Shown here: in pieces, positions 15,789-23,294 of the stretch
Layout of the letters: each line of letters begins with the position of its first letter
Numbering within the stretch: position 1 is the first letter of the stretch
Assembly: GCA_025449695.1 (NCBI GenBank)
Contig: JANWIW010000026.1
Location: forward strand, 1 to 44,082
Length of the DNA: 44,082 nucleotides
From: Minisyncoccota bacterium
GTDB lineage: Bacteria > Patescibacteriota > Minisyncoccia > UBA6257 > 2-01-FULL-56-20
Reading direction: 5' to 3'
Made by a program: the position numbers and the translations under genes
The notes under the pieces: generated by a model
The model's input: only the letters and a program-made list of their open reading frames with translations
Database searches by the model: none
Told to the model about the DNA's origin: nothing

Positions 15789-16268
15789 TTAGCCTCTCCG
15801 CGTTGCGTCAAAATCGATCTCCGGGGTCACTGCAGCCGGTCGGGCAACCACCAATGTGCGGTCCGCAAGCTCCCATCGGGCACCTCTGGAGCGTTCTTCC
15901 TTGAGGCGTTGCAGGAGTACCGTCACTGTCTTCACGGCAGCGCCCGGGCGCCAGAAATGTAGCCTGACTTTGTTATCCGGGTTCAGGACAAACCACTCAC
16001 GAGTCTTTGCCCATCTGCCGTATTCCACCAGCACCCTTCCTCCCAGAGTGGCAGTGATCCTGACCCCATCGGAGAAAAAAATCGACAGGGCAGTGTCCAG
16101 AACTCCGTCGCCCGAGAGTATTTCTTCGGGGAATATCTCGGCCAGGGCTCCGTACACCTTCCCCAGCACAGCGTTCCGCCATTTACGCATGATGAACGGG
16201 AGTGCCGGGCCGAGCACGATAATCAGGGCGAACAGAGTAGTCAGCGTAACATTCCAATGTGTAGCCAT
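15789..16268 (-). CDS. Membrane-anchored hypothetical protein, 159 aa
   Basis: Not recognised. One N-terminal membrane helix (about residues 8-28, TTLFALIIVLGPALPFIM) is followed by a basic soluble domain with alternating hydrophobic strands (GVRITATLGGRVLVEYGRW, WFVLNPDNKVRLHFW, VKTVTVLLQRLKEE). The start is firm: GGAGG lies 8 bases before the ATG on the minus strand. SD use sets it apart from the leaderless core genes, as with the 132-aa and 240-aa hypotheticals. It is isolated, with no operon partner. Confidence 0.7.
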   Translation of the reverse strand: MATHWNVTLTTLFALIIVLGPALPFIMRKWRNAVLGKVYGALAEIFPEEILSGDGVLDTALSIFFSDGVRITATLGGRVLVEYGRWAKTREWFVLNPDNKVRLHFWRPGAAVKTVTVLLQRLKEERSRGARWELADRTLVVARPAAVTPEIDFDATRRG

Positions 16269-16541
16269 AGCGTAGACCTCCGTTTCATTTGATAATATTG
16301 TGAACGCAAGCCTGCTTGACCCTTACGTCATACCTGCGGCAGTTGCGGTCGTAATTCTGGGCGTACCTTGACACGAGCCATTGAATAAGTCAATGAAGAT
16401 CTCCCAAAGGCAGCATGATATACTTTCCATAAGGATCCTCTTGTTAGGGGTGCTAAACAGTGTGGAGCTTGTGTCGAAAGAAACTAAAACTCTGATATCC
16501 ATGAGAAAAGTTCGGATAATGACCTTAACGCTTCTGGCGGA
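16269..16541. other. Intergenic region, no recognisable feature
   Basis: Between divergent genes; no repeat word family, RNA gene or convincing promoter pair seen. A minus-strand frame that runs through it continues antisense to DoxX and was not accepted. Confidence 0.5.
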
Positions 16542-16961
16542 ATGAACATTCTCCTTCTCTATAGCGACCCCGCCCTGGCGGCGTTCCGCATCATGGTGGG
16601 AGCGCTTCTCTTGGTCCACGGCATACCGAAGCTGAAGCACTGGAAGGGGAACGCGGACTGGTTCCAGAGCGCCGGGTTCCGTCCGGGCTGGTTGTGGGGC
16701 ACCGTCGCGGGCCTCCTCGAGACGCTCGGCGGACTGGCGCTCATTGCTGGCATTTTTATACAGCCGCTCGCAATCCTTCTCATCGGGCAGTTTGCGGTCA
16801 TCATCGTCTGGAAGTTGCTCCGCAAGCAATCCTTCACCGGACCGAACGGCTGGGAGCTCGATCTCCTGATTCTCGGCGCCATGCTCGTTTTCCTCACCCT
16901 GGGCGGAGGCTCGCTCAACTTCGATCGCTGGCCGCTTTGCCTCGCGATGGGAGGATGCTAA
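16542..16961 (+). CDS. DoxX family membrane protein
   Basis: Four-helix membrane protein of the DoxX/DoxD type, a family often linked to redox or oxidative-stress functions but without one settled activity. Visible features are RIMVGALLLVHGIPKL (residues 16-31, the typical first helix with HG), GLLETLGGLALIAGIF (57-72), LAILLIGQFAVIIVW and a last helix LLILGAMLVFLTLGGGSLNFDRW. Its 139 aa is the usual length. It stands before the GT2 glycosyltransferase, separated by a GAATCTG inverted repeat, so the two may be one transcript. Confidence 0.88.
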   Translation: MNILLLYSDPALAAFRIMVGALLLVHGIPKLKHWKGNADWFQSAGFRPGWLWGTVAGLLETLGGLALIAGIFIQPLAILLIGQFAVIIVWKLLRKQSFTGPNGWELDLLILGAMLVFLTLGGGSLNFDRWPLCLAMGGC

Positions 16962-16967
16962 GGCAAA

Positions 16968-17041
16968 GAATCTGGAATCTAGAATCTGGTTTACTTTTCA
17001 CGGCTTATCCACTAGATTCTAGATTCCAAATACTAGATTCC
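16968..17041. repeat. GAATCTG inverted repeat between doxX-like gene and GT2 gene
   Basis: Arm AGAATCTGGAATCTAGAATC, loop of about 25 bases, arm CTAGATTCTAGATTCC. It ends five bases before the ATG of the GT2 gene. Confidence 0.85.
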
Positions 17042-17046
17042 ATTTC

Positions 17047-18621
17047 ATGTACCGCTTCTTCGAAACAGTGCCGGGTGCGCTGACCTGGCTCACCCTCGCG
17101 GCCATAGTGGTGTGCTCCTGGCGGTTCCCCGTGGAGACCTCCATATTCATCATCCTGTTCGACATCTACTGGCTCCTGAAGACGGTCTATCTTTCCCTGC
17201 ACCTCAGGGTGACCTTCAACCACATGCGCGCGAACATGAAGGTGGACTGGCTGGAGAAACTCCGGAATCTGGAATCTGGAAACTGGAAACTGGAAGGGGA
17301 TAGCGCGCACACATCTCCCTCAGATTCCAGATTCCAGATTCCAGATTCTCCCGACTGGGAGGACATCCATCACCTAGTCATCTTCCCGATGTACACGGAG
17401 CCGTACGAGGTGGTAAGAGAGAGCTTCGCATCGCTTGCCAAGGTGAAGTATCCGAAGGACAAGTTCCTGGTGGTGCTGGCCACGGAGGCGAGGGCGGGGG
17501 AGGAGGCACAGCGGACCGCCCGCCGCATTGAGGCGGAGTTCGCGCCGCTCTTCGGCAAATTCCTGGTGACGACCCATCCCGCGGACATTCCCGGCGAGCT
17601 TGCGGGGAAGGGCGCCAACGAGACCTGGGCGGCTCGCGAGGCTAAGGCCAAGCTGATCGATCCCGCAGGCATGCCGTACGGCGACATATTGGTCTCGGTC
17701 TTCGACATCGACACGCAGAACTATCCCCACTATTTCAGCCGGCTCACTTATGTTTTTCTGGCAGAGAAGGACCGCCTGCGCGCGATCTACCAGCCGGTGC
17801 CCCTTTTCATCAATAATATTTACGAGAGTCCCGCCCTGGCGCGGGTGGTCGCGTTCTGCACCACCTTCTGGCAGATGATGCAGCAGGCGCGGCCGGAGCG
17901 CCTGACTTCTTTCTCGTCGCAGTCCATCCCTTTCAGCGCGCTCACGGAGATGGGTTTCTGGGATACTAATGTGGTGTCGGAGGATTCGCACGTATTCTGG
18001 CAGGGCTATCTCCATTACGACGGCAATTTCCGGGTGGTGCCCCTGGAGTACCCCGTTTCCATGGACGCGAATGTCGCCCCGACCTTCTGGGGAACCATGC
18101 GCTCCCTCTATAAACAGCACCGCCGCTGGGCCTGGGGCGCGGAGAACGTGCCCTATATGCTGGAGGGCTTCCGGTTGAACAAGAAGATCTCCGCCGGCAA
18201 AAAATGGTATTGGAGCTTCATCACCGTCGAGGGATACCATTCCTGGGCGACGAACACCCTGCTCATATTCGCCCTCGGCTGGCTGCCGGTCTTGATCGGC
18301 GCAGGCAACTTCAGCCACTCCCTGCTTTCGTTCAACCTGCCGCGCATCACCCGGCTCATCATCGGCCTTTCCACGCTCGGCATCGCCGCGTCCGCAGTGC
18401 TCTCCATCTTGCTCCTGCCGAAGACCGACCAGAAGCCCGGCGTGCGCTACACGGGCTACTTCCTGGAATGGATATTCGTGCCGGTCACGCTCATCGTCTT
18501 CGGCGCTTTCCCCGCGATCGAAGCGCAGACGCGGCTGCTCCTGGGAGGAAAGTACAGGCTGGGTTTTTGGGTAACGCCGAAAGGGCGCTATGCGCCCAAG
18601 AATCTGGAATCTGGAATCTAG
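17047..18621 (+). CDS. Membrane family 2 glycosyltransferase, 524 aa
   Basis: Cellulose-synthase-like GT2 enzyme, probably making or exporting a surface polysaccharide. There are two N-terminal membrane helices (about 12-55), then a cytoplasmic GT-A domain starting near 105 (HHLVIFPMYTEPYEVVRESF). It carries DxD in VFDIDTQN (220-222), the acid in VSEDSHVFWQ (311-313) and the Q-x-x-R-W-type QHRRW (357-361), followed by three to four C-terminal helices. Residues 74-102 (RNLESGNWKLEG to DSRFQIPDSPDW) are a complete inverted-repeat element read in frame between the membrane helices and the catalytic domain. The C-terminus KNLESGI and its TAG are again repeat-encoded. Substrate unknown. Confidence 0.9.
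   Translation: MYRFFETVPGALTWLTLAAIVVCSWRFPVETSIFIILFDIYWLLKTVYLSLHLRVTFNHMRANMKVDWLEKLRNLESGNWKLEGDSAHTSPSDSRFQIPDSPDWEDIHHLVIFPMYTEPYEVVRESFASLAKVKYPKDKFLVVLATEARAGEEAQRTARRIEAEFAPLFGKFLVTTHPADIPGELAGKGANETWAAREAKAKLIDPAGMPYGDILVSVFDIDTQNYPHYFSRLTYVFLAEKDRLRAIYQPVPLFINNIYESPALARVVAFCTTFWQMMQQARPERLTSFSSQSIPFSALTEMGFWDTNVVSEDSHVFWQGYLHYDGNFRVVPLEYPVSMDANVAPTFWGTMRSLYKQHRRWAWGAENVPYMLEGFRLNKKISAGKKWYWSFITVEGYHSWATNTLLIFALGWLPVLIGAGNFSHSLLSFNLPRITRLIIGLSTLGIAASAVLSILLLPKTDQKPGVRYTGYFLEWIFVPVTLIVFGAFPAIEAQTRLLLGGKYRLGFWVTPKGRYAPKNLESGI
17263..17349. repeat. Complete GAATCTG inverted repeat in frame inside the GT2 gene
   Basis: The forward arm (17263-17297, GGAATCTGGAATCTGG words) and reverse arm (17320-17349, AGATTCCAGATTCC words) are both translated, as NLESGNWKLEG and DSRFQIPDS. 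No stop occurs in this frame. Confidence 0.9.
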
Positions 18622-18628
18622 AATCTGG
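18600..18628. repeat. GAATCTG repeat supplying the GT2 stop codon
   Basis: Tandem GAATCTGG words; the variant GAATCTAG gives the TAG at 18619-18621. Only a single arm is present. Confidence 0.8.
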
Positions 18629-18632
18629 ACGC

Positions 18633-19001
18633 TCAGACATGTAAGCGGTTTAGCACCTTATTTAATATTCGCATGATTATTCCTAGGTCTTTGTTTAGGT
18701 TCTGGTAGTTTTCTGAGCTCAGATATTCAAGTTCTGTTGAGATGAGAAGCTGGGTTTCGATTTCAGCCCCGGAACCATAGGCGATTCTTAGGAACTGGAG
18801 CTTTTCTTTCGTGAATTTTCTTTGGAACCCTTCTGCTATGTTAGAAGGAATGGAAATCGCGGCTCTCCGAAGTTGAGCAGTTAATCCATACACCTCCTCT
18901 CTGGGGAATGTATTGGTAGTTTCGTATATAACAACTGCGAAGTCTTTGGCTCGCCGCCACATTTCCAGGTCTTTATAGGATCTAATCACTTCCTGGGACA
19001 T
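18633..19001 (-). CDS. Four helix bundle protein (23S rRNA IVP / S23 family)
   Basis: The family was first seen as products of intervening sequences in 23S rRNA genes, but it is common as stand-alone genes in CPR genomes; its role is unclear. Diagnostic segments are YKDLEMWRRAKDFAVVIYE (9-27), GLTAQLRRAAISIPSNIAEG (39-58), FLRIAYGSGAEIETQL (69-84) and a final helix with IMRILNKVLNRL. Length (122 aa) is normal. AGGAGG directly abuts the ATG, while GATAGT ends 7 bases before it, so a leaderless start is as likely as an SD-led one. It is convergent with the GT2 gene. Confidence 0.92.
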   Translation of the reverse strand: MSQEVIRSYKDLEMWRRAKDFAVVIYETTNTFPREEVYGLTAQLRRAAISIPSNIAEGFQRKFTKEKLQFLRIAYGSGAEIETQLLISTELEYLSSENYQNLNKDLGIIMRILNKVLNRLHV

Positions 19002-19053
19002 CCTCCTAACTATCCATGTAAATCCTCAAATTTTCTTAAACACCCCTCCCGAA

Positions 19054-19062
19054 TGTTATACT
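19054..19062 (+). promoter_or_regulatory. Extended -10 promoter, leaderless, of the prepilin gene
   Basis: TGT-TATACT: the hexamer 19057-19062 ends 7 bases before the ATG at 19070. Confidence 0.65.
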
Positions 19063-19069
19063 GGGATAT

Positions 19070-19879
19070 ATGCTTCCAGATTCCAGATTCCAGATTCCAG
19101 ATTCTCCTCGCGCTTCGCGCGCGGGCTTCACTCTCCTCGAGACACTGGTCTTCATCGGCATCTTCTCGGTCGCCATCGTGGCGTTCATGGGCATATTCGT
19201 GTCCACTTCGCGCGTCCTCGTGCGCCAGTCGGGCGCGGCGGAGGTCACCTCCCAGAGCCAGTTCCTCCTCCAGAACCTGCAGTACTACATAGAGCGCTCC
19301 AGCAACGTGGACATGGCCGCTGGCACGGCAACGACCACGCTCCGCCTGCGCATGCCCGACTCTGCCCAGGACCCGGCCGTGTTCCAGCTCTCCGGTAACG
19401 CGGTCACGCTCACGGTGGCGGGCGGGGCGGCCAGCGTCCTCACTACGAACAAGGTCAGGGTAGCGGACCTTTCCTTCACGAAGCGCGCCAACGCGCGGGC
19501 CCACGATGCGGTGGCGGTGGCTTTCACCATGGAGTACAACACCGACAACCTGACCCGGAAGTTCCTGCAGGCGCTGCATATATCCGTGGCACGTGTCGCG
19601 GCGGCGACCTTCGACTCCGATCTCTTGCCTGCGAACGGCAGCTTGAACCTGGGCAGCGACGAGCTGGGCTGGAGCTCCATCAACAGCCTGATCAACTTCT
19701 CCAATAATAATGTAGGCATCGGCATCGTCCCTGCGGCGAAGCTGCAGGTGTCGGGAGGCGACATATATATAGATACTGCCACCCGGGGCTTGATCCTCAA
19801 GGGACCGAGCGGCGCGAACTGCTACCGGATCACCGTGACCGACGGCGGTGCCATAGCCACCAGTTCGGTGGCTTGCTAG
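19070..19879 (+). CDS. Prepilin-like (type IV pseudopilin) protein with fibre-like tail, 269 aa
   Basis: Class III signal: after a basic leader ending RASRAG, the prepilin peptidase site G/FTLLE at residue 19/20 precedes the hydrophobic spine FTLLETLVFIGIFSVAIVAF. The globular part contains a pilin-like alpha/beta region (QSQFLLQNLQYYIERSSNV, TTTLRLRMPDSAQDPAVFQL). The last 90 residues switch to NNNVGIGIVPAAKLQVSGGD and DTATRGLILKGPSGANCYRI, a motif shared with the neighbouring 766-aa fibre-like protein. Leader residues 2-13 (LPDSRFQIPDSP) are encoded by a GAATCTG-family repeat. The promoter at 19054 predicts a leaderless start here and supports this ATG. Confidence 0.85.
   Translation: MLPDSRFQIPDSPRASRAGFTLLETLVFIGIFSVAIVAFMGIFVSTSRVLVRQSGAAEVTSQSQFLLQNLQYYIERSSNVDMAAGTATTTLRLRMPDSAQDPAVFQLSGNAVTLTVAGGAASVLTTNKVRVADLSFTKRANARAHDAVAVAFTMEYNTDNLTRKFLQALHISVARVAAATFDSDLLPANGSLNLGSDELGWSSINSLINFSNNNVGIGIVPAAKLQVSGGDIYIDTATRGLILKGPSGANCYRITVTDGGAIATSSVAC
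19073..19106. repeat. GATTCCAGATTCCA repeat forming the prepilin leader
   Basis: Four tandem CCAGATT words right after the ATG, translated as LPDSRFQIPDSP. Confidence 0.85.
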
Positions 19880-19886
19880 GGGGGAG

Positions 19887-19970
19887 TAGTTCGTAAGTCG
19901 TAGGTCGTTGTGGAAAGCACGAAAACAGTTTGATCGCGCATTCCGACCTACGACCTCCTACCTACGATCT
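19887..19970. repeat. CGTAGGTCGT inverted repeat
   Basis: AGTCGTAGGTCGT (around 19896-19908) pairs with ACCTACGACC (19947-19956), and CTACCTACGATCT continues the arm. It fills the gap between the prepilin and cupredoxin genes. Confidence 0.75.
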
Positions 19971-20005
19971 AGGCATCTTATCCACACCTGGCCGGGAAGC
20001 GGGTA

Positions 20006-20011
20006 TATAAT
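20006..20011 (+). promoter_or_regulatory. Leaderless promoter of the cupredoxin gene
   Basis: TATAAT at 20006-20011, then 6 bases, then ATG at 20018. No clear -35. Confidence 0.6.
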
Positions 20012-20017
20012 AAGGGC

Positions 20018-20566
20018 ATGAGTTCGGATGGGCGTAACTTAAGTCTCATCATAGGCGGAGTAGTGGTCATCGTAGCGATCGTGGCCATCGTCCTCTGGAA
20101 GGTGGGAGGACCGGGCACGTCCGGAAACATCGGCCAGGAGCCTGCCGGCGGCGCGGCGGCGGACGGCGCGATCACGCGGGAGGATGTTTCCGCTGACACC
20201 GAGGTGCCGGGGCTCGATTCGGAAACGCCGGACAACGTGGCCAGGCCGACCATTGTCACTCCCGTCGTGCCCGGCTCCGACTCCTCCGTGCGGGCCTTCG
20301 ATATGAAGATAGAGAACGGCGCGTTCAATCCGGATACGGTCATCGTCCAGGTGAACGACGTTGCGAACGTAAAAATAATGGCAGTCGACCAATCATACTC
20401 CATTGTTCAACCCGATTATGGCTTCAGCCTCACCATCCCCAAAGGGGAGACCAAGGTCTTCGCGGGCCAGTTCACTTCGCCCGGGAAGTACCTCCTCTAC
20501 TGTCCCTCCTGCGGCGGCCCCGACAAAGGACCCAAAGGCTACGTGGTCGCGGTTCCCAAACAATAA
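20018..20566 (+). CDS. Membrane-anchored cupredoxin-like protein, 182 aa
   Basis: An N-terminal membrane anchor (residues 9-27, LIIGGVVVIVAIVAIVLWKV) is followed by an acidic linker (30-90) and a cupredoxin fold at about 92-180 (FDMKIENGAFNPDTVIVQVN, PKGETKVFAGQFTSPGKYLLYC). Blue-copper and CuA proteins need His and Cys ligands. Here the first-ligand position reads DQSYSIVQP rather than HSF/HNV, and the ligand loop is YCPSCGGPDKGPKGY, with a CxxC but no His or Met. Copper binding is therefore doubtful; a CxxC redox or structural role is possible. It is the first gene of a run with the 135-aa and 766-aa secreted proteins. Confidence 0.8.
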   Translation: MSSDGRNLSLIIGGVVVIVAIVAIVLWKVGGPGTSGNIGQEPAGGAAADGAITREDVSADTEVPGLDSETPDNVARPTIVTPVVPGSDSSVRAFDMKIENGAFNPDTVIVQVNDVANVKIMAVDQSYSIVQPDYGFSLTIPKGETKVFAGQFTSPGKYLLYCPSCGGPDKGPKGYVVAVPKQ

Positions 20567-20573
20567 CGGCAAC

Positions 20574-20981
20574 ATGTCCCTGAAGACCATCGGCGCGTTC
20601 GCAATAGTGCTCATCCTGCTCGTGGCTGGTTTCTTTATAGGACGGGCGTTGTCCCGGCCCGCGGTGCTCTCGCCGTACTCGGCGGTGTACATGGCCTCCG
20701 GCGACATGTACTTCGGCAAGTTCTCCCGTTGGCCCCATGCCCGTATCACCGACGCCTGGCATCTGGACCGCGGCCCGAACGGGGAGGCAGGCCTCAGCCC
20801 CATGAGCTCGGTGGCCTGGGGACCGGGACCGGCCATACAGCTGAACGAGGACCAGATCATCTTCTGGGTCGCGCTTAGGAGCGATAGTCCGCTGGTCCAG
20901 GCCTTGAAGACAGGGCAAGCGCCTCCGCAGGACCCGGCCGCCCAGCCGCCGGTCGCTGCCGGAACGACAACCACTCCCTAG
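20574..20981 (+). CDS. Membrane-anchored hypothetical protein, 135 aa
   Basis: Not recognised. An N-terminal helix (residues 5-24, TIGAFAIVLILLVAGFFIGR) precedes an extracytoplasmic domain (PYSAVYMASGDMYFGKFSRW, QLNEDQIIFWVALRSDSP), then a low-complexity Pro/Ala/Thr tail. The chosen ATG lies 7 bases after the cupredoxin stop; longer upstream in-frame starts would overlap the cupredoxin gene. It ends 12 bases before the 766-aa surface protein, consistent with one operon. Confidence 0.75.
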   Translation: MSLKTIGAFAIVLILLVAGFFIGRALSRPAVLSPYSAVYMASGDMYFGKFSRWPHARITDAWHLDRGPNGEAGLSPMSSVAWGPGPAIQLNEDQIIFWVALRSDSPLVQALKTGQAPPQDPAAQPPVAAGTTTTP

Positions 20982-20993
20982 GTCTCCATAATA

Positions 20994-23294
20994 ATGAGCA
21001 CCCTCCGCAAAATCTGGTTCGCCCTCCTCCTCGTTCTGGGGGCAGGAGGCGTGTTTGCGCTCGTATCGGCCCAGACCTTCACTGGCCCGAACTGCGCGGC
21101 GGGACAATGCCAGGGCGTGATCTCGGTGGATTCCGCACGCAACCTAGCCATTGGCACGACGACCGTATATTCGGATACCCGTCTCTTCATCCAGGGCGGC
21201 AATTCCACCACGACCGCGTTCGCCATTCAGCTGAAGAACCAGGAAGGGCGCCCTCTTTTCATCATGCGGAACGACGGCCGGGTGGTCATGGGGCCCTTCC
21301 CTATCGGCGGCGCGCCTTCCTTCCCGAGCGCCGCCACGCTGCAGGTGCGCGGCCTTATCGAGACCGTGAACAGCACTAACCCTGACTTGGGCGGCGGCAT
21401 CCGTTTCCCCGACGGCTCGACCCTGACTACGGCGCCTAGCGCGGTCACGAGCCCCACCACGACTGCGGGCAATGTGTCTTCCGGCGTCTTCGGCGCGAAC
21501 CTGGGCAACGGCAACTTCGCCTTCCCGGCAAGCCTCGGCGTGGGTACCACGACCCAGGCGAACCTGCCGCAGGAACTTTCCGTGGTAGGGGACGGGTACT
21601 TCAGCGGTAATCTTTCCCTTGGCATCGCCACCCCGTCGGGCCGGCTGCACGTACAAGGTCTTGTGAGCGGAGTGACCGCAAGCTTGCGCGGCACCGGCAC
21701 CGAAAATGTAGTGCAGCAATTATGCACCAATGCGGGATGCAACTACTTGGGCGTCGATGATGCTTCGACTCTCCTTACCCTTGGCGGCACAAGCGACGCC
21801 GTCGGCGGTTTTTCGCCGACCATCTGGGTTCAAGGAAACAACGGCGATGTAGGTATCGGCACTTCCACCCTGAGTTCCAAACTGACTGTAGCCGGAGCGA
21901 TACGTTCGACGACGGGCGGGGTGGTCTTCCCCGACGGCACGACCCAGACGACCGCGGCCACATCAAGTACAAATTATTGGTCATTGTCAGGCAGCAACTT
22001 ATATCCCACTTCGACCTCATATAGAGTTGGTATCGGCACTACAACGCCCTCTTCTGGATATGGCCTGACCATCGACGCCGGCGCGAACAGCGGTATTTTC
22101 ATCAAGTCGACGGGCGCTTTGGCAGTGGCCCTGAGTAATTCTTCGCGCAGCTGGGCTGTTATAAATGGCGTGGCTGGTACGGGCTACTTCAGCATCTATG
22201 ACGGAACTGCCGCGCAGAACCGGCTGACGATAGATACTTCCGGCAACGTAGGTATCGGCACCACCACGCCGGCCTATCCTCTGACGGTGAACGGCGTGAT
22301 CCATTCTCTGACCGGCGGCTTGCGCTTCCCCGACGGCACGACCCAGACGACCGCAGCTGCGGCGGGTTCCGTGACCACGACTGCTGCCAATATAGGGTCC
22401 GGCGTCTTCGGCGCGAACCTGGGCAACGGCAACTTCGCCTTCCCGGCAAGCCTCGGCGTGGGTACCACGACCCAGGCGAACCTGCCGCAAACTCTCTCCG
22501 TGAACGGCGGAGCTTCTTTCAGCAGCAATGTCGGTATCGGTACCGCCTCGCCGGTCGGCAGATTGACCGTCTTCAACATGAATGTGAACCCCGGCACGAA
22601 CGCTCTCGCCATAGGCTGGGACAGTTCTTATTACTACACGATAGGCCGTGACCACTATAACGGCGGCCACTTGCTGTTCGACGGCTCAAATAACTCCTCA
22701 GGAGGGAAGTTCGCCTTCATGAGCGGCAACGTGGGCATCGGCACCACCACCCCGGCCGTCGCGCTCCACGTGATCGGAACTTCGACCATCTCCGGCAACC
22801 TGAGCATCGGGGGCACCTCCGCCCTTGCAGGTACGGTGACGATAGGGGGCGGTACCGGCAAGATCAATGTGGGTACCGTCGACCCCATCTACACCATCGG
22901 CGGCAAACGCTATGCGACCTACCTGCCCGCCATGACCGGACAGAAAGAGGAGACGACCGGCACCTTGTCCTGCGTTCCGCGGCACGGCATGTGCACCATG
23001 ACCATCGATCTCGCGGGTTCTGCTGAAGGTTCCGATACGTGGCTCTTCGGCAAGGTCACGAATATCGGAGAGCATTTCGACGACTTAGTGGTCCTGCTCA
23101 CGCCTTCTTTTGACGGGAAGGCTTGGTATAAGAAGGATGCGGGTAAGCGTACGGTCACGATATATGGAGAGGGCGCCGGCGACGTGTTGGAGGTTTCTTA
23201 TCGCCTGACTGCCCCTCGCTTTGACGGGGCCGAGTGGCTGAACCGGTCCAAGGATGCTGAAGAAGGCTTCAATCTCGACAAGCTTTTGAAGTGA
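20994..23294 (+). CDS. Secreted fibre-like repeat protein, 766 aa
   Basis: Signal peptide, residues 1-26 (IWFALLLVLGAGGVFALVSA). The body is made of tail-fibre-like repeats with the recurring motifs VGIGTTTP, LTVNG, FPDGTTQTTAA and L-x-V-x-G, usual in phage-tail-like and peptidase S74 type proteins; no intramolecular chaperone peptidase domain is seen. A 91-bp block (21481-21571) is repeated almost exactly at 22399-22489. The last 130 residues (TYLPAMTGQKEETTGTLSCV, SAEGSDTWLFGKVTNIGEHF, TAPRFDGAEWLN) form a separate conserved-looking domain. It probably forms a rod-like surface fibre or adhesin; receptor unknown. Confidence 0.82.
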   Translation: MSTLRKIWFALLLVLGAGGVFALVSAQTFTGPNCAAGQCQGVISVDSARNLAIGTTTVYSDTRLFIQGGNSTTTAFAIQLKNQEGRPLFIMRNDGRVVMGPFPIGGAPSFPSAATLQVRGLIETVNSTNPDLGGGIRFPDGSTLTTAPSAVTSPTTTAGNVSSGVFGANLGNGNFAFPASLGVGTTTQANLPQELSVVGDGYFSGNLSLGIATPSGRLHVQGLVSGVTASLRGTGTENVVQQLCTNAGCNYLGVDDASTLLTLGGTSDAVGGFSPTIWVQGNNGDVGIGTSTLSSKLTVAGAIRSTTGGVVFPDGTTQTTAATSSTNYWSLSGSNLYPTSTSYRVGIGTTTPSSGYGLTIDAGANSGIFIKSTGALAVALSNSSRSWAVINGVAGTGYFSIYDGTAAQNRLTIDTSGNVGIGTTTPAYPLTVNGVIHSLTGGLRFPDGTTQTTAAAAGSVTTTAANIGSGVFGANLGNGNFAFPASLGVGTTTQANLPQTLSVNGGASFSSNVGIGTASPVGRLTVFNMNVNPGTNALAIGWDSSYYYTIGRDHYNGGHLLFDGSNNSSGGKFAFMSGNVGIGTTTPAVALHVIGTSTISGNLSIGGTSALAGTVTIGGGTGKINVGTVDPIYTIGGKRYATYLPAMTGQKEETTGTLSCVPRHGMCTMTIDLAGSAEGSDTWLFGKVTNIGEHFDDLVVLLTPSFDGKAWYKKDAGKRTVTIYGEGAGDVLEVSYRLTAPRFDGAEWLNRSKDAEEGFNLDKLLK
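21481..21571 (+). repeat. Internal 91-bp coding duplication, copy 1
   Basis: Encodes GVFGANLGNGNFAFPASLGV and the following TTTQANLPQ; copy 2 is at 22399-22489 with almost identical nucleotides. This points to a recent duplication or gene conversion rather than only protein-level constraint. Confidence 0.85.
22399..22489 (+). repeat. Internal 91-bp coding duplication, copy 2
   Basis: Second copy of the block at 21481-21571, 918 bases downstream and in the same reading frame. Confidence 0.85.

Noticed and set aside
16323-16829. 168-aa minus-strand frame
   Set aside because: Mostly antisense to the DoxX gene; the remaining part has no start signal.
16968-17349. CRISPR array from regularly repeated GAATCTG words
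   Set aside because: Words are contiguous without unique spacers, arms are inverted, no cas genes.
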